Part shown: piece by piece, positions 25,145-34,562 of the stretch
Numbering within the stretch: the first letter of the stretch is position 1
Layout of the letters: each line of letters opens with the position of its first letter
DNA from: Dyadobacter jejuensis
GTDB taxonomy: Bacteria; Bacteroidota; Bacteroidia; Cytophagales; Spirosomataceae
Direction: 5' to 3'
Assembly: GCF_003149085.1 (NCBI RefSeq)
Contig: NZ_QGDT01000001.1
Span: forward strand, 496,001-560,000
DNA length: 64,000 bases
Translations under genes and position numbers: made by a program
The notes under the pieces: generated by a model
What the model was told of the DNA's origin: nothing
Database searches by the model: none
Seen by the model: the letters and a program-made list of their open reading frames with translations, nothing else

Positions 25145-26272
25145 ATGAAAAATACCCTAAAATACCAACTAGTACTTTCCTTTATAGCGGGTCTCTTCGT
25201 TTTACAGGCCTGTATTGATCCCTTTTCTCCGCCCGAGGTTAACTCGGACCAGGGTTACCTGGTAGTCGACGGGTTTCTGAACCTGAGTAACGAAGAGAGC
25301 CAGATCACCCTGAGGAAATCTCAGAACGTCAACGATAACACGGTGCCACTACAAGTGACAGGAGCGCAGTTGAAGATTCAAAGCGAAAAAGGCGAGGAAT
25401 ATGATTTTACTGAAACCAGTAATGCCGTATATACGCTTCCCGGCATGCAGTTCGATATCAACGATCGCTATCGGTTAGATATTCTGACCAGTGAAGGAAA
25501 GCATTATCAGTCAGCCTTTGTGAATGCCATCGTTACTCCAGCTATTGACAGTATTAGCTCAAAACTAGATACCCGGCAAAATGCAATGGTATTTAGTGTC
25601 AATACCCACGACGATACTGGTAAAACGCGGTTTTATCGCTGGAAGTTTGAGGATACCTACGAATATAATGCAGCCCTTCTTTCGTCTATTATGGTACAAG
25701 GTGACGAGATCGTCGCTCGACCCGACAATATATATACTTGTTGGCGAAGTGGGAACTCTACCAATATCATCCTGGGGTCGACAATTAAAATAACTAAGGA
25801 TGAGATTAGGGAACTTCCCATTAATACCGTTTATGTTTCTAGCCAAAAGTTACTCATCAAATACTCCATGTTGGTGCGTCAGTATGGGCTTACTAGGGAG
25901 GCTTTTGAGTACTGGACCGAGCTCTCCAAATCTACACAAGGTACTGGTAGCTTGTTCGACCCACAGCCATCGACTGTAACGGGCAACATTCAAAATGTGG
26001 ATGATCCTCAAGAATTGGTATTCGGTTATTTTGGTGCAGTAACGGAGGAGAAAAAACGGATATTTGTTAGTCCAAGGCTGGGCTTTCCCAATACCTGCCA
26101 AGTAGATACGATCCCGATTGCCTGTGGAAATCCTGATATTGATTGTGCTTTCGAAACCCAGAATTTACTGCTCGCCTATATGGACGATGACTTTGTCTTT
26201 TCTGCGGCACCTTCATGCGCCGACTGCAGGACCCAGGGTGGTACCAATGTACGTCCCTCATTTTGGGACTAG
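25145..26272 (+). CDS. DUF4249-family lipoprotein
   Basis: A 375-residue lipoprotein; LSFIAGLFVLQAC puts the lipidated cysteine at residue 23. The opening IDPFSPPEVNSDQGYLVVDGFLN is diagnostic of DUF4249, a family typically encoded directly after TonB receptors in Bacteroidota and thought, by position, to act as a surface partner. The C-terminus has a cysteine-rich tail (CQVDTIPIACGNPDIDCAFE and CADCRTQGG), possibly disulphide-bonded or metal-binding. The role is inferred only from context. Confidence 0.88.
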   Translation: MKNTLKYQLVLSFIAGLFVLQACIDPFSPPEVNSDQGYLVVDGFLNLSNEESQITLRKSQNVNDNTVPLQVTGAQLKIQSEKGEEYDFTETSNAVYTLPGMQFDINDRYRLDILTSEGKHYQSAFVNAIVTPAIDSISSKLDTRQNAMVFSVNTHDDTGKTRFYRWKFEDTYEYNAALLSSIMVQGDEIVARPDNIYTCWRSGNSTNIILGSTIKITKDEIRELPINTVYVSSQKLLIKYSMLVRQYGLTREAFEYWTELSKSTQGTGSLFDPQPSTVTGNIQNVDDPQELVFGYFGAVTEEKKRIFVSPRLGFPNTCQVDTIPIACGNPDIDCAFETQNLLLAYMDDDFVFSAAPSCADCRTQGGTNVRPSFWD

Positions 26273-26330
26273 CATCCCGAAACTGATGATTAAACTGTTG
26301 CTGAAACCTTAGCCAAGGCCTATTAGAATT

Positions 26331-28781
26331 ATGATATCAAGAAAAATAATCAAACGAGTTTTTGGGTTAAACCCACCACGTTGCCCATGGAAAATGAGTC
26401 TTTTATTGATTCAATTTCTACTTTTAACGGCACCCATTTTTGCACAATTTGGGCCCGAAACGGCAATCAAGAATGGTTTGGAACGCTATGGAAAGGTGGC
26501 AGTACAAGAGAAAATTTTTGTGCATCTGGACCGTCCCTTATATCTGGTAGGAGAAACGCTCTGGTTTAAAGCCTACCAGCGCGATGGAACCAGCCATAAA
26601 GCCCTCGATCTTAGCAAGGTGGGTTATTTGGAGATTCTCGATAGGCAGAACACCCCTATGCTGCAGACCAAATTTGCCTTACAAGAAGGTCACGGAAACG
26701 GTAGCCTAGTTTTGCCTTCAACCTTGGGGAGTGGCGTATACACCGTGCGGTGTTATAGCAATTGGATGAAGAATTTTGATCCGGGCTATTTCTTCGAAAC
26801 CAGTATTACGATCCTTAACCCATTTGTTCCCTTTGAGCCTCATCCCGTCGCTGAGAGTCCCATAGCTTACGACCTGCAATTTTTCCCCGAAGGAGGGCAT
26901 TTGGTGGCTGGCCTCGAGAGTACGGTGGCCTTTAGGGCGACCGACACCCAGGGGAGCGGTATTGCCTTTACTGGCCAACTCATCGACGAGCAGCAAAACG
27001 TTGTCGCCGACTTTCGGCCTAGCCAATTCGGAATTGGGGCATTTCGTTTTACTCCCCAGCTGGGTGTCGCTTATTCGGCCATACTAACCGACGCCAATGG
27101 GGAACGTTCACAGTTTACTTTTCCTACAGTCGAATCAAAAGGGGTGGTCATGCACTTAAAAGATAAAGGCGAAACTCTGGAGGTAGAGGTAAGCAAGCAT
27201 ATCGAAACGGCCACCGAAAAGCTGTACCTGATGGTACATACCCGCCATGGGAATGTTCAGGTCCAGTCCATGGAACTGACGAACCGAAACGCCACTTTTG
27301 TCATTCCTAAAGGGTCCCTGAATGAAGGTATTAGCCAGATTACCCTACTCGACGGTTACCGCAAGCCCCTTTGTGAGCGTTTGTATTTTACCTTTCCCAA
27401 AAGTGGCTTGTCGCTGGAAGCGAAAGTGGGTAAGGGTACCTACGGGTCTAGGGAAAAAATAAACCTCGATTTGGCCGCTTCCTTGGGTAACGAACCCATG
27501 GCTCAGGCCGACCTTTCGGTGGCTATCTACCTTACCGACTCCATCCAAACGGAGGATCCTATGGATTTTGCAGCCTACCTCTTACTTACCTCCGACTTGC
27601 ACGGGCAGGTAGAAAACCCCTCATTTTATTTCGATCCTAATAATGAGGGACGCTCCCAGGCTATAGACTATTTGATGCTCACCCATGGCTGGCGTCGGCT
27701 CGATTGGGGCCAAGTATTTGCCGCTCTTCCCCCTAAGTTCGACTTCCTGCCCGAATATCAGGGGCATTTTATTGAAGGGAAATTAGTAGACCGAACTACC
27801 GGATCCCCGGCGCTCCAAAAGGATTTGTATCTGGCAGCTCCTGACTTTCCAGCCAGGCTATATACCACCTACAGCGCAGAGGACGGAGCGGTCAGGTTCG
27901 AAGTCAAGGACTTTTGGGGGCCAAAAGAGCTTACCATTCAGACCGACCTTCGTAAAGACAGTACTTACCGCTTCGAGCTCGAAAGTCCATTTGCCAAGAA
28001 CGTCTCCGCCAAGAAGCTCCCTCTTTTTAGCTTCGACGAGGCCTGGGAGCAAACTTTGCTGAATAGGTCCATCAACATGCAGGCCCGCAATGCCTATATG
28101 CCTGCTTCCTATCGGCAGGGGAAAGTGCCCCAACCCGATACCCTGGCATTCTTCGGTAGGCCCGACGAGCGTTACATTCTTGACGATTACACCCGTTTTC
28201 CTACCATGGAGGAGGTGCTAAGGGAGTATGTGAGAGGAGTGTTGGTGCGGAAAAGACAAAAGTCTTTTCATTTTAAGATGGTAGATGCCCTCGTCCCCGA
28301 CGCCATATATGACTCGGATCCTCTGGTATTGCTAGACGGGATCCCCATTTCGAGTATAGACAAAATCATGGCCTTCGATCCTTTAAAGATCAAGAAAGTG
28401 GAATTAATGAATGCGAAGTATTTCTTGGGTACAATGGCCTTTACCGGAATCGTTAGCTTTTCTACCTATAACCACGACCTCAGTGGCTTTGAGCTAGATC
28501 CTAACGTTCAGGTAATCCCCTATGAAGGCTTACAGGTCGCCAAAGAGTTTTATATGCCCCGGTACGATACCCCTGCAGCCGTCGCAAGTCGCGTTCCTGA
28601 CCTTCGTAATTTGTTGCTGTGGGCTCCCAATATTACCAGCGATGCCCAAGGAACGGCCAGTGTGCCGCTTTATAGTTCCGACCAACCCGGCAAATACCGG
28701 GTGGTGGTTCAGGGGGTGGGACCCGACGGCCATGCGGCCACCAAGTCCTTCTATTTTGAAGTAAAAAAGACCGTATTATAG
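26331..28781 (+). CDS. Large exported protein with macroglobulin-like (MG2) domains and a TonB-plug-like segment
   Basis: An 816-residue exported protein, last of the four-gene operon. The signal peptide MSLLLIQFLLLTAPIFAQ begins at residue 22, so translation may start at 26394 rather than 26331. Residues 55-170 carry the MG2-type opening KIFVHLDRPLYLVGETLWFKAY seen in alpha-2-macroglobulin-like proteins of Bacteroidota. Several more beta-sandwich repeats follow. Near residues 660-710, PLVLLDGIPISSIDKIMAF and then AFTGIVSFSTY resemble a TonB receptor plug, without a barrel. It lacks the thioester motif of true macroglobulins. It probably sits in the periplasm or at the cell surface with the receptor; no function is established. 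Confidence 0.78.
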   Translation: MISRKIIKRVFGLNPPRCPWKMSLLLIQFLLLTAPIFAQFGPETAIKNGLERYGKVAVQEKIFVHLDRPLYLVGETLWFKAYQRDGTSHKALDLSKVGYLEILDRQNTPMLQTKFALQEGHGNGSLVLPSTLGSGVYTVRCYSNWMKNFDPGYFFETSITILNPFVPFEPHPVAESPIAYDLQFFPEGGHLVAGLESTVAFRATDTQGSGIAFTGQLIDEQQNVVADFRPSQFGIGAFRFTPQLGVAYSAILTDANGERSQFTFPTVESKGVVMHLKDKGETLEVEVSKHIETATEKLYLMVHTRHGNVQVQSMELTNRNATFVIPKGSLNEGISQITLLDGYRKPLCERLYFTFPKSGLSLEAKVGKGTYGSREKINLDLAASLGNEPMAQADLSVAIYLTDSIQTEDPMDFAAYLLLTSDLHGQVENPSFYFDPNNEGRSQAIDYLMLTHGWRRLDWGQVFAALPPKFDFLPEYQGHFIEGKLVDRTTGSPALQKDLYLAAPDFPARLYTTYSAEDGAVRFEVKDFWGPKELTIQTDLRKDSTYRFELESPFAKNVSAKKLPLFSFDEAWEQTLLNRSINMQARNAYMPASYRQGKVPQPDTLAFFGRPDERYILDDYTRFPTMEEVLREYVRGVLVRKRQKSFHFKMVDALVPDAIYDSDPLVLLDGIPISSIDKIMAFDPLKIKKVELMNAKYFLGTMAFTGIVSFSTYNHDLSGFELDPNVQVIPYEGLQVAKEFYMPRYDTPAAVASRVPDLRNLLLWAPNITSDAQGTASVPLYSSDQPGKYRVVVQGVGPDGHAATKSFYFEVKKTVL

Positions 28782-28799
28782 TTTCCAAACTCAGTAGTA

Positions 28800-28836
28800 G
28801 GCCCTGTAGCTATGACTCATTATTAGCTGCAGGGCC
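28800..28836. terminator. Hairpin between convergent genes
   Basis: Arms GGCCCTGTAGCT (28800-28811) and AGCTGCAGGGCC (28825-28836) pair over 12 bp with one G-U pair. It is placed to end the four-gene operon and possibly the convergent lrp gene; no long T-run follows. Confidence 0.6.
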
Positions 28837-28863
28837 CTAATGCTTGAGGATACAGGGCTTCTC

Positions 28864-29325
28864 TTAAATATAATACTCGGATGTGTGTTTAATTTCCTTG
28901 AGTACGAATGTACTGTTGAGTACTCCAATATTATCGATCTTCGAAAGCTTGTACTTTACAAAGTCGTGGTAGGCATCCAAGCTCGCCACGTTGATCTTTA
29001 GTAGAAAGTCTACCTGTCCGGCCATATGGTAGCATTCCTGCACCTCTTCCAGATTTTGGACCTCTTGCTCAAACTTTTCTATAAACGCTTCGTTATGATA
29101 ACGCATAGAAACCTGGCAGATGGTAGTTACCGACCTGTTTATGAGTTTCTTGTCGAGTATGGCCACATAGTTTTTAATATATCCCAAGCTCTCCAACCGT
29201 CTGATTCGCTCATACACCGGCGATACCGTAAGGTTTAGTGCCTTGGCTATTTCTTTGGTGGTTTTCTTGGCATCTTTCTGCAAAATCCTCAGGATTTTTG
29301 CGTCTATTCTATCGAGTTGTTCCAT
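28864..29325 (-). CDS. Lrp/AsnC-family transcriptional regulator
   Basis: A 153-residue feast/famine regulator. Residues 1-60 are the winged helix-turn-helix (LDRIDAKILRILQKDAKKTTKEIAKALNLTVSPVYERIRRLESLG) and the rest is the RAM/AsnC ligand domain (GQVDFLLKI). The ATG at 29325 (MEQLDRIDAK) is the usual start; the frame extends 11 codons further without a good start signal. It is divergent from tdh-kbl, so it probably senses an amino acid and controls threonine breakdown. Confidence 0.93.
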   Translation of the reverse strand: MEQLDRIDAKILRILQKDAKKTTKEIAKALNLTVSPVYERIRRLESLGYIKNYVAILDKKLINRSVTTICQVSMRYHNEAFIEKFEQEVQNLEEVQECYHMAGQVDFLLKINVASLDAYHDFVKYKLSKIDNIGVLNSTFVLKEIKHTSEYYI

Positions 29326-29409
29326 AGGAGGAATAATTTTTTCTGTAAAAATATACAAATTGATTCGTTAAAAGTAATTATTGCTGACTTTGAAATATGG
29401 TCTGGTAAT

Positions 29410-29422
29410 ATTTACTGTAAAT
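29410..29422. promoter_or_regulatory. Candidate regulator-binding palindrome between lrp and tdh
   Basis: ATTTACTGTAAAT is a perfect 13-bp palindrome with one central base, located in the 174-base divergent region. It could be a site for the adjacent Lrp-type protein. It is short, so chance cannot be excluded. Confidence 0.35.
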
Positions 29423-29499
29423 AAGGCCTTACCTTGAAGATATTCTCATAATTGGGGAAATTGCAAGATAATTATACTTTTTTACTAGACGGTAATTGT

Positions 29500-30453
29500 A
29501 TGGCAAATGAACATATTTTAGTCATAGGGGCCAATGGTCAGATAGGGTCGGTCCTGGTGGCCTATTTGAGGGATATTTACGGAGAGAGCCACGTTGTTGC
29601 TGGGGATATTCGTATTCCTGAGCAGGAGCAGGGGATTTTCGTTCGGCTCGACGCCACCGATGCCAATGCCCTAGCGGCTGTAGTGGCCCAATATAAAATT
29701 ACGCAGATCTACCATCTGGCGGCTATCCTATCGGCTAATGGCGAAAAGGAGCCTCTAAAGACCTGGGATATCAACATGCAAACCTATTTTAATGTATTGG
29801 AAGTGGCCCGGGAGTATAGAATAGCTAAGGTGTTTTATCCAAGCTCTATCGCAGTATTTGGCAGTGGAATAGAGGGTACAGCGCTTCAGGAAGCCCCTTT
29901 GCATCCCACAACGGTGTATGGCATTAGTAAAGTAGCTGGCGAAAATTGGTCGCAATATTATCATAGTCGATACGGTCTCGATATCCGATCCCTGCGCTTC
30001 CCGGGAATTATCAGCCACCAGTCGGCACCTGGGGGTGGCACTACCGACTATGCGGTAGATATCTACCACCAAGCGGTTAAAGGAATTCCGTTTACCTGCT
30101 TTTTGGCTTCAGATACCCGTTTGCCCATGATTTATATAGACGACGCCATCCATGCGACCGTCAACCTAATGGAAGCCGAAGCCAACAAAATTACGATTCG
30201 AAATAGCTATAATCTGGCTGCTATGAGTTTTTCTCCTAGAGAAATAGCCCATACCATTCGAGAATATTTGCCCAATTTTGAGATTGGTTATCAACCCGAT
30301 TTTCGCCAGTCTATAGCCGATTCCTGGCCCGACGACCTGGACGACACCGCTGCTCGTACCGATTGGGGCTGGAGGCCTGCCTACGATCTGGACAAAACCA
30401 CCAGGGAGATGATCGGTGCGCTCAACCAGAAATACCAAACGGTAAAAGACTAA
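29500..30453 (+). CDS. tdh: L-threonine 3-dehydrogenase, short-chain (epimerase-like) type
   Basis: NAD-dependent enzyme oxidising L-threonine to 2-amino-3-ketobutyrate. It is 317 residues from ATG 29500 (MANEHILVIGANGQIG); the frame opens further at a TTG at 29452, but that would put 16 unrelated residues before the Rossmann fold. The fold carries GANGQIG at 10-16, the catalytic TVYGISK motif and LRFPGIIS. The family members of this SDR type are known from Flavobacterium and Cupriavidus. kbl follows 43 bases later, which makes the assignment firm. Confidence 0.92.
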   Translation: MANEHILVIGANGQIGSVLVAYLRDIYGESHVVAGDIRIPEQEQGIFVRLDATDANALAAVVAQYKITQIYHLAAILSANGEKEPLKTWDINMQTYFNVLEVAREYRIAKVFYPSSIAVFGSGIEGTALQEAPLHPTTVYGISKVAGENWSQYYHSRYGLDIRSLRFPGIISHQSAPGGGTTDYAVDIYHQAVKGIPFTCFLASDTRLPMIYIDDAIHATVNLMEAEANKITIRNSYNLAAMSFSPREIAHTIREYLPNFEIGYQPDFRQSIADSWPDDLDDTAARTDWGWRPAYDLDKTTREMIGALNQKYQTVKD

Positions 30454-30496
30454 GGAAATAGTATATCATATTGACCCATACTAAACACATAAGATC

Positions 30497-31687
30497 ATGT
30501 ACGGAAAATTAGGAAAAGAACTCAGTGAAGAACTTGCCGATATACAACAGGCTGGCCTCTATAAAAAAGAAAGGATTATTACTACGCCTCAGTCAGCAGC
30601 CATCAAGACGGAGGCTGGTGGAGAGGTGCTCAACTTTTGTGCCAACAACTATCTGGGACTGTCCTCGCATCCTGCCGTGATAGAAGCCGGTATTGAAGCC
30701 ATACGCACCCATGGTTTTGGGATGTCGTCGGTACGGTTTATATGCGGTACCCAGGATATTCATAAAGAGTTGGAAAGAAAAACCGCCGAGTTTTTGGGTA
30801 TGGAGGACTGCATCCTTTATGCCGCCGCTTTCGATGCCAATGGCGGATTATTCGAGCCCTTATTGAACGGCGAGGATGCCATTATTTCCGATGAGCTCAA
30901 TCATGCCTCGCTTATCGACGGCATTCGCTTGTGCAAGGCCAAGCGTTTTCGTTACAAACATAACGACCTGGCCGATTTGGAGGCCCAGTTAAAGGCGGCA
31001 CAAGGTAGCCGAAGGGTACTGATCGTTACCGATGGGGTGTTTTCTATGGATGGGACCATCGCTCAGCTCGACAAAATATGTGACCTAGCCGATCAATATG
31101 GTGCCCTGGTGATGATAGACGAATGTCATTCCACCGGTTTTATAGGTGCTACCGGAAGGGGTACCCACGAATACCGTGGCGTAATAGGTCGGGTCGATAT
31201 CATCACGGGTACCTATGGAAAAGCCCTGGGTGGAGCATCGGGAGGTTTTACGGCCGCCAAGAAAGAAATAGTCGAGGTGTTACGCCAGCGTTCGAGGCCT
31301 TACTTGTTTTCCAATACCTTGGCGCCAAGTATCGTTGGAGCTTCCATTAAGGTTCTTGACTTACTGACTTCCTCTACGGCCCTGCGCGATAAGCTGGAAG
31401 GAAATACACAATATTTCCGCAAGGCTATGACCGCCGCTGGGTTCGATATCCTTCCAGGTGAACACCCCATTGTGCCTATTATGCTGTACGATGCCAAGTT
31501 GGCACAGGAGTTTGCCGCCAAGCTTCTCGACGAGGGCATTTACGTCATCGGGTTTTTCTATCCGGTAGTGCCTCAAGGAAAGGCCCGTATTCGGGTACAG
31601 ATTTCCGCTGGGCACGACCAGGAGCATCTTGAAAAAGCCGTGGCAGCCTTTACCAAGGTCGGTAGGGCTTTAAAGGTGATTGATTAA
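30497..31687 (+). CDS. kbl: Glycine C-acetyltransferase (2-amino-3-ketobutyrate CoA ligase)
   Basis: PLP enzyme that cleaves 2-amino-3-ketobutyrate with CoA to glycine and acetyl-CoA, completing threonine breakdown. 396 residues, full length. PLP-lysine K242 is in [14 protein letters not shown], and DECHSTGF carries the cofactor-contacting Asp and His. The alpha-oxoamine synthase family also includes serine palmitoyltransferase and KBL-like BioF, but the position directly after tdh and the N-terminus MYGKLGKEL fit Kbl. A strong terminator follows. Confidence 0.95.
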   Translation: MYGKLGKELSEELADIQQAGLYKKERIITTPQSAAIKTEAGGEVLNFCANNYLGLSSHPAVIEAGIEAIRTHGFGMSSVRFICGTQDIHKELERKTAEFLGMEDCILYAAAFDANGGLFEPLLNGEDAIISDELNHASLIDGIRLCKAKRFRYKHNDLADLEAQLKAAQGSRRVLIVTDGVFSMDGTIAQLDKICDLADQYGALVMIDECHSTGFIGATGRGTHEYRGVIGRVDIITGTYGKALGGASGGFTAAKKEIVEVLRQRSRPYLFSNTLAPSIVGASIKVLDLLTSSTALRDKLEGNTQYFRKAMTAAGFDILPGEHPIVPIMLYDAKLAQEFAAKLLDEGIYVIGFFYPVVPQGKARIRVQISAGHDQEHLEKAVAAFTKVGRALKVID

Positions 31688-31701
31688 TAGATCGACGGAT
31701 A

Positions 31702-31745
31702 AAAACAGACGGAGGTTGAGGGTTCCCTCAACCTCCGTCTGTTTT
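31702..31745. terminator. Very strong bidirectional terminator
   Basis: Perfect 21-bp inverted repeat (31702-31722 and 31725-31745) with a 2-base centre, starting with AAAA and ending in TTTT. It separates kbl from the convergent SDR gene. Confidence 0.85.
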
Positions 31746-31821
31746 GGTACCAATCAGAAGATACCTTCGTTGGAATAAAAGGGTGTTCACTACCATGGCT
31801 TCGAATGCCTACCAGGTGCCT

Positions 31822-32562
31822 TTAAGCCACGCCCCCATTGAGGCCAATATTTTGAGCAGAAATCCATTTGGCTTCATCGCTGGCCAGAAACACCACGACT
31901 TTGGCAATGTCGGTTGGAGTACCAATTCGGCTAAAGGCCGACATAGAAGCCAAGCGGTCGATCTGTTGCTGGGATTTTCCATCGGTAAAAAGTTCTGTAT
32001 GGGTAGGGCCCGGCGCTACGGAATTGACGTTGATGCCACGGCTTCCTATCTCCTTGGCGAAAACACGGGTTAGCTGTTCTACCGCCGCCTTGGTGGCGAC
32101 ATAAGTGCCATAAGTGGGTAACATCAGCCTAATTACCGTCGTAGAAAAGTTGATGACACTACCGTTGTCGGCGAGTCGTGTGGCGGCTTCGCGAAGGGTG
32201 TTGAAAACCCCCTTTACGTTTACGTCCATCTGGCGCGAGAAATCTTCATCGGTGGTATCTTTGACCAATTTATTGATCAATATTCCTGCATTATTGACCA
32301 GAACGTCGATTTTTCCATATTGAGCGATGGCCCTATCGAATAACCGCTTCACTGCGGCGGCGTCGCTTACATCGGTCTGAACTGCTAGCGCTTCGCCGCC
32401 TTGGGCTATAATCTGCTGGACTACCCGGTCGGCAGCAGCTTGGTCATTCGCAAAGTTTACAATTACCTTGGCTCCGTGGGCGGCCATCTCTTGGGCAACT
32501 TCCGCGCCTATGCCTCTTGAGGCTCCCGTTATGAGTACTACTTTATGGTTTAAGGTGAACAT
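31822..32562 (-). CDS. Short-chain dehydrogenase/reductase (SDR)
   Basis: Classical SDR of 246 residues from ATG 32562 (MFTLNHKVVLITGASRGIG); the frame runs 18 codons further upstream with no sign of coding. TGASRGIG is the NAD(P) motif, VNNAG follows, and YGTYVATKAA supplies the catalytic Tyr and Lys. The AraC-type gene at 32656 is upstream on the same strand and may control it. The substrate is unknown; the sequence is like FabG-type 3-oxoacyl reductases and general ketoreductases. Confidence 0.88.
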   Translation of the reverse strand: MFTLNHKVVLITGASRGIGAEVAQEMAAHGAKVIVNFANDQAAADRVVQQIIAQGGEALAVQTDVSDAAAVKRLFDRAIAQYGKIDVLVNNAGILINKLVKDTTDEDFSRQMDVNVKGVFNTLREAATRLADNGSVINFSTTVIRLMLPTYGTYVATKAAVEQLTRVFAKEIGSRGINVNSVAPGPTHTELFTDGKSQQQIDRLASMSAFSRIGTPTDIAKVVVFLASDEAKWISAQNIGLNGGVA

Positions 32563-32655
32563 CTGTGGGTATTTATAGTTTATAGTTGGTCCTGCAAAGT
32601 TGTTTAATAACGACACATAAGGCCTTGCAAGTACTATAGTAAGGCTTGTAAATAG

Positions 32656-33594
32656 CTAAGAATTTGGCTTGGAGGATTCCTGTTTGCGATATTCCACCGG
32701 ACTTAACCCTGTATGCTTCTTAAAGTGGTTACTAAAATGTGCGGTTTCCAAAAAACCTAACCGGAAGGCTATCTCCTTAATCGTTAGTCGTGGGTTCAGT
32801 AGCATTAGTCTGGCTTCGGTAGTAAGCCTTTCAGCGATCCATTGGCCTATCGCTTTGCCGGTTTTACTCTTTACCACGCTGGACAGATAGTTGGCGTGTA
32901 AGGCCTGCAGGCCGGCATAATCCTGTACCCGATACATTCGATCGACTTTTCCATGGATTAATTCTTGAAAATGTTGCTCCAGATTCTGCTTGAAAGTTTT
33001 CACGATAAGTGAACTGCGGGTACCTTCTATAAGTGGGTGGTAGTCCTGAAAAAAGTACTCCTTTAGTTTAAGCAGCAGAGCCACCATCAGGCTGCCGATA
33101 ATCTTGTTTTTGTAGGTGGCATGGCCCTTGTATTCCCGACGAATCAGTTGGTACAATACTTCCACCTGCTCAAACTGCTCGTCTGACAAGATGCGGGGAG
33201 AAACTGTTTCGGAAAGTAGGAATGAAAAGTCTTTATAGACATCCCTATGCACATATGTTTTTAGGAATGCTTCGCTAAAAGTGATGAGGCAAGTATGCTC
33301 AATCCGATCCCATTCGAAGAGGCGGTAGTTGCCTGGGTTGGTAAAATAAGCCGTATGTGAAGAAACTTCGAATTGCCGATCGTCAATAGTGTATTTTCCC
33401 GAAGCATTTTTGATAAAAAGAAAGCTGAAGTAGTAAGGACGGAAGGGGGCTGACCGGTATGGGAGCTCCTTAAAGGACTCCTCTAAGAAGTGAATCGTGA
33501 AGCCCGATTCGGTTTCTAGGCCCTCCAGAGGAATCCCTTGGTTTCTGTACAGGTCATGGAGGGTTTGCGCGTGTAGATTGTCTTCGGCTGGCAT
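32656..33594 (-). CDS. AraC-family transcriptional regulator
   Basis: A 312-residue regulator. The N-terminal half is a cupin-like sensor (FLFIKNASGKYTIDDRQFEVSSHTAYFTNPG), the C-terminal 100 residues are the two AraC helix-turn-helix motifs (LTIKEIAFRLGFLETAHFSNHFKKHTGLSPVEYR). The frame opens with TTG at 33606, but ATG 33594 is the better start. It lies 93 bases upstream of the SDR gene on the same strand, suggesting that it regulates it. Confidence 0.92.
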   Translation of the reverse strand: MPAEDNLHAQTLHDLYRNQGIPLEGLETESGFTIHFLEESFKELPYRSAPFRPYYFSFLFIKNASGKYTIDDRQFEVSSHTAYFTNPGNYRLFEWDRIEHTCLITFSEAFLKTYVHRDVYKDFSFLLSETVSPRILSDEQFEQVEVLYQLIRREYKGHATYKNKIIGSLMVALLLKLKEYFFQDYHPLIEGTRSSLIVKTFKQNLEQHFQELIHGKVDRMYRVQDYAGLQALHANYLSSVVKSKTGKAIGQWIAERLTTEARLMLLNPRLTIKEIAFRLGFLETAHFSNHFKKHTGLSPVEYRKQESSKPNS

Positions 33595-33878
33595 AGCATC
33601 ATCCAAATGGTGTGCTCAATATACACAATTATTGGGTTCTTCGTCGCTGTGCATTTCTACGCCTAATTTTAGAGGGCTTCAGAGACGGAGTCGTGTTTGG
33701 TTGAACCCGGGTACCAATATCCTGAAGGGATTAGCCTTGAAAAGGTAGTATTTCTAGAATAATTTAATCTGATGGAATAACAAAACAACCGGATTTTAGG
33801 TTATATTTTCAAAAAAACAGAAAGCGATACCTACATGCGTATTGCGGTCTTTCATCACTAACCTAAAAAATTGGATAT

Positions 33879-34424
33879 ATGAGAAATACCAAATGGGTCG
33901 TAGACCCTGCCCATTCAGAAGTACAGTTTAAAATTAAACATCTGGTGATCTCTACCATTACCGGTTCTTTCAAAAATTTTGAGGGTGGAGCAACTTCTGA
34001 CCATGAGGATTTCGAGAACGCTGAAATCCATTTTTCCTTAGATGTCAATAGCATCGATACCAATCAGAGTATGCGGGACACCCACCTCAAGTCGGCCGAT
34101 TTTTTCGACGCCGAGCAGTTTCCGCATATCGAGTTTAAGTCCAATTATTTTCATAAAATTAATAAAGAACAATATAAGCTTAATGGATTTCTGACCTTAA
34201 AAGGTGTGACCAAGCCCATCGAGCTGGATGCCGAATTCGGAGGGTTTGAAGTGGATGAACAAGGGCAGAAGAGAGCGGGTTTCGAGGTAGTGGGCCGTTT
34301 TGGTCGTCAGGAGTTTGGACTGAATTACCTTAAACTCACCGAATCGGGTCGGCTCGTAATTGGGGAGGATGTGAAGTTGGTGGCTAATATTCAGCTAATA
34401 GCCCAAGAGATGGTGTCGGCCTAA
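33879..34424 (+). CDS. YceI-family protein
   Basis: A 181-residue lipocalin-like protein. The start TKWVVDPAHSEVQFKIKHLVISTITGSF and the middle DVNSIDTNQSMRDTHLKSADFFD are diagnostic of YceI, whose members bind polyisoprenoid or other amphiphilic lipids. Many family members are periplasmic, but I see no signal peptide here, so this copy is cytosolic. It appears monocistronic and ends at a bidirectional terminator. Confidence 0.93.
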   Translation: MRNTKWVVDPAHSEVQFKIKHLVISTITGSFKNFEGGATSDHEDFENAEIHFSLDVNSIDTNQSMRDTHLKSADFFDAEQFPHIEFKSNYFHKINKEQYKLNGFLTLKGVTKPIELDAEFGGFEVDEQGQKRAGFEVVGRFGRQEFGLNYLKLTESGRLVIGEDVKLVANIQLIAQEMVSA

Positions 34425-34517
34425 GGAAGCTAGGCCGGCAGGGGTAGTTCCTTCGTCCATACTCAGTAAGCCATATTTAATATTCCCACCCGAATGGTAT
34501 CGTTATTGAGGTAGCTG

Positions 34518-34562
34518 ATTATCAACAAAGGCGCTCCATGTTGGAGCGCCTTTGTTGATAAT
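34518..34562. terminator. Very strong bidirectional terminator between convergent genes
   Basis: Perfect 21-bp inverted repeat (34518-34538 and 34542-34562) with a 3-base loop, containing AAAGGCGCTCC / GGAGCGCCTTT. It ends one base before the stop codon of the minus-strand transglutaminase gene. Confidence 0.8.

Noticed and set aside
30497-31687. Serine palmitoyltransferase as an alternative to Kbl
   Set aside because: The same enzyme family, but direct linkage to a threonine dehydrogenase and an Lrp regulator supports glycine C-acetyltransferase.
31702-31745. The 21-bp inverted repeat as a mobile element or CRISPR repeat
   Set aside because: Single occurrence in the window, no spacers, no transposase; it fits a terminator.
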